DNA of 28,799 bases from CAYMUG01 sp964393575 (GCA_964393575.1 CAYMUG010000009.1:1-28799), one strand, 5' to 3'. Numbered from the stretch's first letter, positions 7,975-15,363 are shown. The notes: generated from the letters alone by a model not told the origin. Made by a program: numbers and translations.

Positions 7975-8985
7975 TTAAAGTAATCTATTATTCTGTTCGG
8001 GCGGTGTTATACCTAAATGCTCGTATGCTGCCCGGGTTGCTATTCTTCCTCTCTGCGTTCTTTCTATAAAGCCTATTTGCATCAAGTAGGGCTCGTAAAC
8101 TTCTTCTATAGTTTCAGTTTCTTCAGAGGTGCCTGCAGCAAGTGTTTGCAGTCCGACCGGTCCGCCATTGAATTTATTTATCATAATTTCAAGCATTCTT
8201 CTGTCTGTAGGTTCAAGACCTAATTCATCTACTTCCAGCATTTTTAGGGCTGCTGCCACTGTCTTTTCATCTATTACACCGTTGTTTTTTACCTCAGCAT
8301 AGTCCCGCACTCGTTTGAGAAGGCGGTTTGCAACACGCGGAGTCCTTCTGCTGCATTTAGCAATTTGTTTAACAGCTCCTTCTTCTGTTTTTATATTTAA
8401 TATTTTTGCCGAGCGCTCCAGTATTTTCATTAATTCCCACTCTTCATAAAAGTTAAGCCGTGTACTAATACCGAAACGTGATCTGAGAGGGGATGATATT
8501 AAACCTACCCTTGTAGTTGCTGCTATTAATGTAAACGGAGCAAGGTCCAGTTGGATGGTACGAGCTGAAGGGCCTTTCCCTAAAATTATATCAAGGGTCC
8601 TTTGTTCCATCGCAGGATATAATACCTCCTCTACAACCTTGTTGAGTCGGTGTGCTTCATCAATAAACAGCACATCGTAGGAAGAAAGGTTGGTTAAAAT
8701 TGATGCTATGTCTCCCACTTTTTCTATTGCCGGCCCGGATGTAATTTTAATATTAACATTTAATTCTTTGCTTATCAGTTGGGCTAAACTTGTTTTCCCT
8801 AAACCAGGAGGTCCGTATAGTAGTGTATGGTCTAACGCTTCCTCTCTTTTTTTCGCGGCGTTAATAAATATGCTCAGTTTTTCCTTTATTTTTTCCTGAC
8901 CTATATAATCATCCCATGCTTTTGGTCGTAGAGTGTGGTCTAAAAAGTTATCTTCTTTTTGTTTGTTAGAAGAAGTATTTTCCAT
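7975..8985 (-). CDS. ruvB: Holliday junction branch migration ATPase RuvB
   Basis: Hexameric AAA+ motor that drives branch migration with RuvA. From the ATG at 8985 it has 336 residues, normal for the family. Visible: 'LRPKAWDDYIGQ' (19-30), Walker A 'GPPGLGKT' (58-65), Walker B 'LFIDEAHRL', sensor 1 'IAATTR', arginine-finger region 'SPLRSRFG', and the C-terminal winged-helix part ending 'RGRIATRAAYEHLGI'. An in-frame TTG at 9000 is possible, but a hairpin (8993-9008) covers that site, so the ATG was preferred. Upstream lies a run of palindromes; downstream, beyond the compound repeat, come yebC and ruvC on the same strand. No clear Shine-Dalgarno is visible. Confidence 0.96.
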   Translation of the reverse strand: MENTSSNKQKEDNFLDHTLRPKAWDDYIGQEKIKEKLSIFINAAKKREEALDHTLLYGPPGLGKTSLAQLISKELNVNIKITSGPAIEKVGDIASILTNLSSYDVLFIDEAHRLNKVVEEVLYPAMEQRTLDIILGKGPSARTIQLDLAPFTLIAATTRVGLISSPLRSRFGISTRLNFYEEWELMKILERSAKILNIKTEEGAVKQIAKCSRRTPRVANRLLKRVRDYAEVKNNGVIDEKTVAAALKMLEVDELGLEPTDRRMLEIMINKFNGGPVGLQTLAAGTSEETETIEEVYEPYLMQIGFIERTQRGRIATRAAYEHLGITPPEQNNRLL

Positions 8986-8992
8986 GCCATAA

Positions 8993-9241
8993 TTGCCCAA
9001 GAGGGCAAGTTACTTGTAACGCATCCCGATTGGCTGCCTGCCTGCGGTAGGCAGCCAATTATGAGCCCCGTTCGAGATAGCGGACGCTTGCGTTCGCGTC
9101 CTATCTCGAACGGGGTGAGCACTCTGATGCGCCGACAGGCGCAGAAGAGTTACATTAGAAGGTAGCTCCTCTCCGTCCGCCGGCTGGCGGACGGTCGAAG
9201 TCCTCACAATTCTTACAAAATCACAGATTTTGAGAATTGTG
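8993..9241. repeat. Cluster of six consecutive hairpin-forming palindromes upstream of ruvB
   Basis: In order: TTGCCC/GGGCAA (8993-9008); ATTGGCTGCCT/AGGCAGCCAAT (9029-9059); CCCCGTTCGAGATAG and its complement (arms 9066-9080 and 9101-9115) with an inner GACGC/GCGTC; TGCGCC/GGCGCA (9128-9143); CCGTCCGCC/GGCGGACGG (9173-9194); and CACAATTCT..CAAAATC with its complement (9205-9241), broken only by a two-base bulge. The second and fifth belong to the window's palindrome families. The first sits directly at the ruvB start region and could affect its translation. Confidence 0.85.
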
Positions 9242-9257
9242 GAAAGCTTTTAAACTA

Positions 9258-9286
9258 TTGACTTAAAATATAAATTAGTGTATAAT
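9258..9286 (+). promoter_or_regulatory. Near-consensus sigma70 promoter P1 facing a non-coding region
   Basis: TTGACT (9258-9263), exactly 17 bases, TATAAT (9281-9286). Transcription would start near 9293. No plus-strand protein gene follows before the convergent pilB gene ends at 9735. This is one of the best-matching promoters in the window. Confidence 0.6.
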
Positions 9287-9292
9287 TAGATA

Positions 9293-9450
9293 AGTTTACG
9301 AACAGTACCCCAAACCATTCACTCCGTTCAGGTTTAGGACTCCCTTGACTCCGAGAATATATTACAGCCCTTTTTATACTCGAAGGTCTCAGCCCCGAAC
9401 CGCTGTGTCGTGAACCGTTCCGCCGGAAGGCGGATCTGGTTCGGGGCTTG
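9293..9450 (+). ncRNA. Candidate structured noncoding RNA driven by P1
   Basis: Inferred from promoter P1 and local structure; there is no match to a family I recognise. Hairpins visible: CCAAACC with GGTTTaGG (about 9313-9341); CCGAG with CTCG (about 9357-9385); and a strong one, AGCCCCGAACC (9391-9401) with GGTTCGGGGCT (9438-9448), holding an inner TCCGCC/GGCGGA stem with a GGAA loop (9419-9434). A second GAACC copy (9412-9416) could pair with the same GGTTC, giving two mutually exclusive folds. There is no T-run directly after the last stem, so the 3' end is uncertain and the transcript might run on into the next element. It may instead be only repeats. Confidence 0.3.
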
Positions 9451-9477
9451 ACAGTATATATAATACTTTGATATTAT
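9448..9477 (+). promoter_or_regulatory. Probable sigma70 promoter P2 facing the 171-base inverted-repeat element
   Basis: TTGACA (9448-9453), 18 bases, TATTAT (9472-9477), with start expected near 9484. The -35 is a perfect consensus. Its first base overlaps the last base of the preceding hairpin arm. Confidence 0.5.
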
Positions 9478-9483
9478 ACTATG

Positions 9484-9706
9484 TTCTGCTGGTTACGGAT
9501 GTATTTTTGTATTGTATCACCGGATTAAAAAAAACTCCGAAGAAGTAGATATGCACATACTTTGTGTTTTACGCAAAGTAAGTGAATGCTTTCCAGTACA
9601 CGGATTAGTCGGCTGCATGGCTGACTAACTCCTCGAAAGCATTCAAAACTCAAGGTTTCCAAGCCAAGATTTTGTGCATATCTACTTCTTCGGAGTTTTT
9701 GTTTTT
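9484..9706 (+). ncRNA. Candidate structured RNA with a 28-bp closing stem and a terminator-like 3' end
   Basis: A perfect 28-bp inverted repeat (9530-9557 with 9673-9700) encloses 115 bases that themselves fold: hairpin 1, 9558-9580, TACTTTGTGT with ACGCAAAGTA (one G-U pair) and a three-base loop; then a long hairpin, TGAATGCTTTC (9583-9593) with its complement (9635-9645), capped by TTAGTCGGCT (9605-9614) with GGCTGACTAA (9619-9628). A single-stranded-looking stretch of about 27 bases follows. The closing stem ends in CGGAGTTTTTGTTTTT, a terminator-like tail on the plus strand; the A-run before 9530 gives the same on the minus strand. The overall plan (long closing stem, small side hairpin, long apical hairpin, about 180-220 bases) is 6S-RNA-like, but I see no sequence proof. 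A MITE-like element is the alternative. Confidence 0.35.
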
Positions 9707-9734
9707 AAGGTTTTAGCAATACGGAAGTTTTTAC

Positions 9735-11396
9735 TTAAAATTCTCCAACTACGCGTTCAGCTTCTTCTATTGATGTCACGCCCTGCATAATTTTTATAAT
9801 AGCATCCTGTTTCATGGTTGTCACTCCGTTTTCTATAGCAAAGCTCCTAAGCTCTTCTTCTGTGGGGCTTTGTACAATCTTCTCTTGTATTTTCTCTGTT
9901 ACTCTTAAAACTTCAAAAATTCCTGTTCTCCCTTTGTATCCTTCCTTTCTGCAGTTTTTACACTTTTCTTCTGAAGGTTCGTAAACTATAGAATTTTCGT
10001 TTATTTCAGGCGGATTAAGCTCTTCGGGAAAGGGTTTCATTTCCTTTTGTAATTTGTTTATTTCTTCAGGGGTTAAACTTCTTTCTTTTCTACAGTTCTC
10101 ACATAATTTTCTAATAAGACGCTGAGCTATGGATACAGAAAGAGCCGTAGAAATCGTTGCTGCATCTACGCCTAGGTCCATAAGTCTGGGCACAGTTCCC
10201 GCTGAGTCAATAGTATGCAGGGTAGAGAAGACCCGTCTTCCGGCAAGAGTGGCCTGGAGGGCTGCCATTGCTGTTTCGCGTGAACGAAGCTCGCCGACTA
10301 AAATAATGTTAGGATCCTGTCTTAATATACCCTTTAATCCTGATGCAAAGGTATAGTTTCCCTCGGAGTCAACTTGTGTCTGTGTAATACCCGGAATGTT
10401 GTATTCAATAGGATCTTCTATAGTAATAGTTTTCATCTCCGGAGAATTCAGAAAGTTAAGCGCAGCATAAAGTGTTGTGGTTTTACCGCTTCCGGTGGGA
10501 CCGGTTACAAGAAAAAGACCCTGAGGCTGACGCAGATCTTCTTTTAAAGTTTCTATTAAGTCCTCTCTAAGTCCTAATTCTTCAAGAGATTTCAGGTTTT
10601 TAGGGTCCAGTATTCTTAAAGCGATATCCTCCCTGTCTTTTTCCGGCAGTATAGATGTTCGTATTTCAATGTTTCTTTCCTCAAATTTTACTGAAAATCT
10701 CCCCTGTTGTACTTGATTATGTATATTAAGTTTCAATTTGGAGAGAAGCTTTATTCTGGAAAGTATAAGGTCGTACATGCGTTCAGTCAGTTCTGTAACT
10801 TCGTGGAGTATACCGTCTATCCTCATTCTTAATAGTATTTTATCTTTACCGGGTTCTATATGTATGTCCGTTGCATTTAAAGCGAAAGCTGCTGCAATAG
10901 CGAGTTCCAGGGTTAGGGAGGCATCTGTTGAGGCGTACTTCTTCACCAGTTTTTTAAAATCGTTTACTTCAGAAATTTCGTTTTTTAGTTGGCCAAGTAA
11001 GTCCGTGCTTATATCAACAGAACCTGTTATATCTTTTTTTTGTGTGGGTTTTCTTTTGTACGTCTCCCAGGCGTTTTTCAAACTACTTTCTGATACTACT
11101 ACAGTATTCACCTTTTTAAACTCCTTTTTTAATTGTTCAAGAACCTGCTTTGTTTTCGGGTCATTAGGATTTTTAATAGCTACATTTATAGCAGCCCCTT
11201 CTTTTTGGATTACGGCAAGATTAGCATTTCTCGCTGTTTCTTCATCTATAGTAGCAATAGTTGTAAACTTAATAGATGTCAGAGATAGGTCTTTGTACGG
11301 CATTCCGTGCGTTTTTGCGCGTTGGCGCGCCAAGTTTTCTTCTTCTTCTCTTCTTACCCTTTCAAGACGATTTTCTTGATTGTTATTATTTTCCAT
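9735..11396 (-). CDS. pilB: Type IV pilus / type II secretion assembly ATPase (PilB/GspE family)
   Basis: Hexameric ATPase that powers pilus or pseudopilus assembly on the cytoplasmic face of the membrane. At 553 residues it has a charged N-terminus, an N-terminal beta domain (about 35-115), and the ATPase core: Asp box 'TDIHIEPGKDKILLRMRIDG' (176-195), Walker A 'GPTGSGKT' (299-306), and Walker B 'ILVGELRS' with catalytic Glu369. The zinc pairs are C432xxC435 and C479xxC482. An oddity is Ser372, where the family nearly always has Asp ('GEIRD'); the following His-box is 'AGRRVFSTLHTID', also atypical at 'RR'. No pilC, pilT or pilin genes are nearby. It follows the DHH-like gene by 71 bases on the same strand. 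Confidence 0.93.
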   Translation of the reverse strand: MENNNNQENRLERVRREEEENLARQRAKTHGMPYKDLSLTSIKFTTIATIDEETARNANLAVIQKEGAAINVAIKNPNDPKTKQVLEQLKKEFKKVNTVVVSESSLKNAWETYKRKPTQKKDITGSVDISTDLLGQLKNEISEVNDFKKLVKKYASTDASLTLELAIAAAFALNATDIHIEPGKDKILLRMRIDGILHEVTELTERMYDLILSRIKLLSKLKLNIHNQVQQGRFSVKFEERNIEIRTSILPEKDREDIALRILDPKNLKSLEELGLREDLIETLKEDLRQPQGLFLVTGPTGSGKTTTLYAALNFLNSPEMKTITIEDPIEYNIPGITQTQVDSEGNYTFASGLKGILRQDPNIILVGELRSRETAMAALQATLAGRRVFSTLHTIDSAGTVPRLMDLGVDAATISTALSVSIAQRLIRKLCENCRKERSLTPEEINKLQKEMKPFPEELNPPEINENSIVYEPSEEKCKNCRKEGYKGRTGIFEVLRVTEKIQEKIVQSPTEEELRSFAIENGVTTMKQDAIIKIMQGVTSIEEAERVVGEF

Positions 11397-11467
11397 ATTT
11401 CATTGCCATTTTATCTCGTTTTTTTTATTTTAACAATCTTGTCCCGTTTAAAATTTTGTGGCTAAAT

Positions 11468-12439
11468 TCAGCACTGAATAATAAGGTCGACTACGCGTTT
11501 TGCGTTTTCTTCGGGGGACAATCCGTGCTTCGCAGATAGAACTAAAGAGTGATTGTGTATGCTACCCCTTGTTTTTTTTGATAGAAATTTAAGCGTTTTA
11601 TGGTTCAGAGAGTGAACAATTACATAACTTTCGGTGGGGGAAAGGCGCACTGAAATAACAAATGTTTCGATCTGGGACACATTGTTTTTTAATTGGTTTA
11701 TAATCTGGGGAACATAGTGGTGTTTTGTGCCTGCGCGTGAAAGATCATCTTCTGTAATAGTAGTCCAACCAATATTTTTGTTTTTTGTAAAAGAAAATTT
11801 TGCCAGAGCTATCCCCCATAATTTTATAAATTCTACAGGCTTTGTTTTATAAAAAGATTTTACTATTTTCTCATGTTCCCCGCCTTTAGATAAAAGATAT
11901 GCAGCACAAAACATTGTCTGGGGATGAACCCGGGGTTTTTGAAAATTCCCTGTAGAAGAAACAATTCCCGCTAGTAAAGCAGTGGACACTTCTTTTGTTA
12001 CCGTTTCCGGATTCGATTCTTTTAAAAGACGAGTTAAAGTTTCACATACTGAAGACGAATTTTCTGAAACGTTGATTATGTTTTTTTCAGCCGCCTCTTT
12101 CTTTTTACTTTCGTGTGTGTCAATGTGTAAAATAGAAGTCGTTTGTTGCGCAAGTTTATTTAGGGCATCTGCATTTTTAACCCTGAACGCTATATATTGA
12201 ACTTTACTATAGTTAGGATGGGGCTTATGTGCAGGTATTTCCGATTGAATAAAGTTCAGACGATGCGGAATCGGATTATAGGAATATATATATGTAGTTT
12301 TGTTTATATTTTTCCTTGCTATGTTTATCGCAGCTGCCGCCGAAAAAGTGTCCAGTTTATTGTTGGATCCGGGTATACAATATACAACCTCTGGAGAAAA
12401 AATATGGTTTTTTACTACTTCTGTTGAGCTTAACTTCAT
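11468..12439 (-). CDS. Degenerate DHH-superfamily phosphoesterase-like protein
   Basis: A 323-residue cytoplasmic protein with the layout of the DHH/DHHA1 (NrnA-like nanoRNase/pAp-phosphatase) family but with altered motifs. 'PGSNNKLDTFSAAAAI' (23-38) corresponds to the DxxGSalA motif, 'ILHIDTHESKK' (103-113) to the DHH motif with Thr in the middle (Asp107-Thr-His109), 'SSVCETLTRLL' to the ssTaE helix, and 'TALLAGIVSSTGNFQ' to the GIxxDTgxF motif with Ser-Ser replacing the usual Asp. The C-terminal GGHxxA-type signature is replaced by 'LSAKHGLSPEENAKRV'. Loss of metal ligands suggests weak or no phosphoesterase activity, possibly a binding role. It precedes pilB and is divergent from tsaE (47 bases between starts). 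Confidence 0.65.
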   Translation of the reverse strand: MKLSSTEVVKNHIFSPEVVYCIPGSNNKLDTFSAAAAINIARKNINKTTYIYSYNPIPHRLNFIQSEIPAHKPHPNYSKVQYIAFRVKNADALNKLAQQTTSILHIDTHESKKKEAAEKNIINVSENSSSVCETLTRLLKESNPETVTKEVSTALLAGIVSSTGNFQKPRVHPQTMFCAAYLLSKGGEHEKIVKSFYKTKPVEFIKLWGIALAKFSFTKNKNIGWTTITEDDLSRAGTKHHYVPQIINQLKNNVSQIETFVISVRLSPTESYVIVHSLNHKTLKFLSKKTRGSIHNHSLVLSAKHGLSPEENAKRVVDLIIQC

Positions 12440-12486
12440 TATTACCTAAAAAGTATAATAGTTTAAAATAACTGATTGAAAACTAT

Positions 12487-12957
12487 ATGTCAAAAATAAC
12501 TTCTTCCGATCTGGAAACCGGAGAATTTGCCCAAGAAATATTAGAAGAACTATTAAAGAAAGATAGAAACAGCGGACTTGTTTTAGCTCTACAAGGAGAG
12601 TTGGGCAGCGGGAAAACACAGTTTGTAAAAGGAGCGGCAAGTTTTTTAAATATCACTGGTACTGTGACCAGCCCCACTTTTATACTTATGAAAAGATATC
12701 AAATCGAAGACACCGAACTTATAAGACGTACAGGTATAAAAAATATGTATCACTTTGACTGTTATAGAATAAAAGAAGAAAAAGAAATTGCTGAATTGGA
12801 TTGGAATAAAATTGTGTCTAATCCGGAAAACATTGTTTTTGTAGAATGGCCTGAAAACATAAAAGGACTTTTACCCGACGATACGACAAACATTTACTTT
12901 GAAGATAAGGGTGAAGGAAAGAGAGAAATAGTAGTGGAATATGACAATAACCAATAA
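12487..12957 (+). CDS. tsaE: tRNA threonylcarbamoyladenosine biosynthesis ATPase TsaE
   Basis: Partner of TsaB/TsaD/TsaC in making t6A37 on tRNAs reading ANN codons. 156 residues, normal size. Walker A 'GELGSGKT' (37-44), the family motif 'TSPTFILMKRY' (61-71), 'HFDCYR' (89-94) and 'FVEWPENI' (118-125) are all present. Residues about 72-86 ('QIEDTELIRRTGIKN') are slightly longer than in E. coli. The last codons (NNQ) merge into an intergenic ATAACC-type repeat, so the C-terminal end may be repeat-derived. polA follows after a 200-base repeat-rich spacer. The ATG at 12487 is the natural family start. Confidence 0.95.
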   Translation: MSKITSSDLETGEFAQEILEELLKKDRNSGLVLALQGELGSGKTQFVKGAASFLNITGTVTSPTFILMKRYQIEDTELIRRTGIKNMYHFDCYRIKEEKEIAELDWNKIVSNPENIVFVEWPENIKGLLPDDTTNIYFEDKGEGKREIVVEYDNNQ

Positions 12958-13157
12958 CCAACAAACTTGCTCTACTCTGAGACAACGTCGAAACTCCGCT
13001 CGCTTTATAATAATGCGAATCAACGAATGTATGCGAATACCGCGAATACTTAAAACCAACCCAAACAAGCGCATGAGTTAATTCGTAGTATTCGCATCAC
13101 GTAATTCGTGGTATTAGTAGTATTTGCATTTCCACATTCGTAGTATTCGTTGTAACT
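12958..13157. repeat. Repeat-rich spacer with ATTCGTAGTATTCG units between tsaE and polA
   Basis: Starts with AATAACC-like units, then inverted copies of one word: ATGCGAATACcGCGAATA (13031-13048) versus AATTCGTAGTATTCGCAT (13080-13097), complementary at about 15 of 18 positions. Further direct copies lie at 13103-13129 and 13136-13153. The last copy ends a few bases before the polA ATG, replacing any Shine-Dalgarno. No gene is seen. Confidence 0.8.
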
Positions 13158-15353
13158 ATGAAAAATACTGAGAAAAAATTATTTATAATAATAGACGCAA
13201 ACTCTGTTTTTCACAGAGCTTATCATGCCCTGCCACGTTTTCAAAACAAAAAAGGTGAGTTAACAAATGCGGTTTACGGATTTAGTTTGGTGCTTATAAA
13301 AACACTTAAAGATTTTAAACCCGATTATATTGCTGCTGCTTTTGATGTGCCCGGAAAAACATTTCGCGAAGAAGAATTCGAGGATTATAAAGCTCATAGA
13401 GAAAAAGCCCCTGACGAATTGTACGAACAAATTCCTAAAATTAAAAAAGTACTGAAAACTTTTAATATACCTATTTATGAAAAGGAAGGTTATGAGGCGG
13501 ACGATGTTATAGGTACCGCAGCCCAAATTGTTGAAGATAACCATAAGCACATAAATACTGTTATCGTAAGCGGAGATTTGGACACTCTTCAACTTGTTAC
13601 AGAAAATACCAGGGTATATACGATGAAAAAAAGCGTGCAGGATACCGTAGTGTACGACAAAAAAGCTGTTAAAAAAAGGTTTGATCTTGAGCCAAAGCAA
13701 CTAGCTGACTTTAAAGGCCTTATGGGCGATGCTTCAGATAATATACCGGGAGTTTCAGGGGTAGGGGAAAAAACAGCATCTCAGTTATTAAAAAAATATA
13801 AAACTCTGGAAGAGCTGTACGATGCATTGGAAAGCGGCGAGGCGAAAGATATCAGCGAAAGGGTAAAAAATTTGCTTTTGGAAAACAAAGAACAAGCTTT
13901 ATTTTCCCGCATGCTTGCCACGATAAAAAAAGATGTAAGTATTAATTTCAATTTAAAAGATACTGAGTGGGGAGGATTTGAAGAAAGTGAAGTAGTTGAA
14001 GTGTTTAGAGAATTTAGTTTTCAACGCTTAGTAGAAGAGTTGGAAGATCTTAAAGGATTTGAACACAAAACTATTCCTTCCGGCAGAAAAGCTGAACTTT
14101 TGAGAGATATAGAAGATGCACGTGAGGCGGGTTTGTTATCCGAAAAAATATATAGGCTTGAAAAAAAACTTGTACCGGCAATTTTAGAGATGGAAGAGTA
14201 TGGAATAAAGGTGGATAAAAACGTGCTGGGCGATGTAGAAAAAGAAGCACAAAAAGAACTGAATGAAGTTGAAAAAGAGATATACAAGTTAGCAGGGGAA
14301 GAATTTAATATAAACTCCCCCCAACAACTGTCAAAGGTTGTGTTTGAAAAGCTTGAGATAGATACAAAAGGACTAAAAAAAACTGCGGGAGGCAAGGTTT
14401 CTACGGCTGCGGATGAATTGGAAAAGATAAAAGGTAGACACGAAATAGTTGATTTGATTTTAAAACAAAGGGAGTTACAAAAACTTTTAACCACATATAT
14501 AAAACCGTTATCAGAAACAGCTGACAAAGACGGAAGAATACATACAAAATTCAGGCCCCTCGGAACGGCTACCGGACGAATTAGCAGCGCTGAGCCCAAT
14601 ATGCAAAATATTCCGGTTAGGGGTGATTGGGGTGAAAAAATAAGAAGTGCTTTTGTGGCAGAGGAGGGCAATATGCTTCTTGCGTGTGATTACTCACAAA
14701 TGGAATTAAGGATAGCGGCACATATGGCGGAAGATGAAAATATGATAGATGCCTTTAGAGAAGAAAAAGACATTCATAAAATTACAGCATCTCTTGTTTT
14801 TGACGTAGATGAGGAAAAAGTTACACCTGAGATGCGACATAGAGCAAAAGCATTAAATTTCGGGATTATTTACGGCATCGGCCCCAAAGCTTTTTCCGAA
14901 TCAGCTGAAATTAGTTATAATGAAGCTGAGGAATTCATACAGAGATATTTCAACGTTTTTAAGGGTATAGATAATTTAATGCAGGAATTAAAAGAGAAGG
15001 CGCATAAGCTAGGTTACGCTGAGACAATTTTTGGCAGAAAACGATTTTTACCCGAGATTAACTCTCCCAACCCCCGCCTACGCGCTAATGCGGAAAGAGT
15101 GGCTATAAATATGCCTGTTCAGGGAACATCCGCTGATATTGTAAAAATGGCTATGGTAGAGACACATAAAAGTTTATCCGGCGTTAATTTACTTCTCCAG
15201 ATACACGACGAGCTGCTATGGGAGGGCGAAGAAGAAAAAATACAGGAAAACGCGGAGAAAGCTAAAAATATAATGGAAAACATTACCGAGCTATCAGTTC
15301 CCTTAAAGGTGGATTATAGCATCGGTAATTCCTGGGGGAAGTTGAATAAATGA
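13158..15353 (+). CDS. polA: DNA polymerase I lacking the 3'-5' exonuclease domain
   Basis: Fills gaps and removes RNA primers. The 731-residue protein has a 5'-nuclease domain (about 1-295; 'IIIDANSVFHRAYHAL', 'GYEADDVIGT', 'VSGDLDTLQL', 'MGDASDNIPGVSGVGEKTA') joined by only about 30 residues to the polymerase domain (about 330-731). There is no room for a proofreading or even a decayed exonuclease domain (E. coli Pol I has 928 residues). Polymerase motifs: A 'DYSQMELRIAAHM' with Asp511; O-helix 'RHRAKALNFGIIYG' (560-573) with Phe568, the dNTP-selective residue; C 'QIHDELLWE' with His683-Asp684. The enzyme should polymerise and cut flaps but not proofread. The start codon directly follows a repeat. 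It ends with TGA, supporting the standard bacterial code. Confidence 0.96.
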   Translation: MKNTEKKLFIIIDANSVFHRAYHALPRFQNKKGELTNAVYGFSLVLIKTLKDFKPDYIAAAFDVPGKTFREEEFEDYKAHREKAPDELYEQIPKIKKVLKTFNIPIYEKEGYEADDVIGTAAQIVEDNHKHINTVIVSGDLDTLQLVTENTRVYTMKKSVQDTVVYDKKAVKKRFDLEPKQLADFKGLMGDASDNIPGVSGVGEKTASQLLKKYKTLEELYDALESGEAKDISERVKNLLLENKEQALFSRMLATIKKDVSINFNLKDTEWGGFEESEVVEVFREFSFQRLVEELEDLKGFEHKTIPSGRKAELLRDIEDAREAGLLSEKIYRLEKKLVPAILEMEEYGIKVDKNVLGDVEKEAQKELNEVEKEIYKLAGEEFNINSPQQLSKVVFEKLEIDTKGLKKTAGGKVSTAADELEKIKGRHEIVDLILKQRELQKLLTTYIKPLSETADKDGRIHTKFRPLGTATGRISSAEPNMQNIPVRGDWGEKIRSAFVAEEGNMLLACDYSQMELRIAAHMAEDENMIDAFREEKDIHKITASLVFDVDEEKVTPEMRHRAKALNFGIIYGIGPKAFSESAEISYNEAEEFIQRYFNVFKGIDNLMQELKEKAHKLGYAETIFGRKRFLPEINSPNPRLRANAERVAINMPVQGTSADIVKMAMVETHKSLSGVNLLLQIHDELLWEGEEEKIQENAEKAKNIMENITELSVPLKVDYSIGNSWGKLNK

Positions 15354-15363
15354 CAAATAACTG

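Larger units (their letters stand above)
8986..9734. other. 749-base gene-free region between pilB and ruvB
   Basis: The largest stretch without a protein gene. It falls into three parts: a hairpin cluster next to ruvB (8993-9241), a plus-strand promoter followed by a 160-base hairpin-rich segment (9258-9450), and a second plus-strand promoter followed by a 171-base element with long terminal inverted repeats (9448-9706). Open frames here only reflect translated palindromes; no start with a Shine-Dalgarno was seen. The parts are listed separately. Confidence 0.8.

Noticed and set aside
8940..9207. Overlapping open frames on both strands upstream of ruvB
   Set aside because: They are translated palindromes (LPTAGRQP-, LPAGSQ-like peptides) and overlap the ruvB start.
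9438..9448. GGTTCGGGGC looked like a tRNA T-arm
   Set aside because: The loop lacks the conserved GTTCRANYC continuation, and no acceptor, D or anticodon arms can be built around it.
9481..9528. 15-codon ORF (starting MFCWLRMY) after P2
   Set aside because: It has no Shine-Dalgarno, starts at or before the predicted transcript start, and has no recognisable features.
9527..9703. Classical MITE call for the 28-bp inverted-repeat element
   Set aside because: No clear target-site duplication at its borders and no second copy in the window; kept as an alternative only.
9293..9706. SRP RNA, tmRNA or RNase P RNA at the noncoding locus
   Set aside because: Neither strand shows the SRP GGAAG..AGCAG apical loop, the tmRNA tRNA-like ends, or the RNase P GAGGAAAGTCC core.
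10738..11379. 213-codon open frame opposite pilB
   Set aside because: It lies entirely antisense to a well-supported ATPase gene and its translation has no family character.
14021..14671. 216-codon open frame opposite polA
   Set aside because: Antisense to the polymerase domain; Ser/Phe-rich translation typical of a shadow frame.
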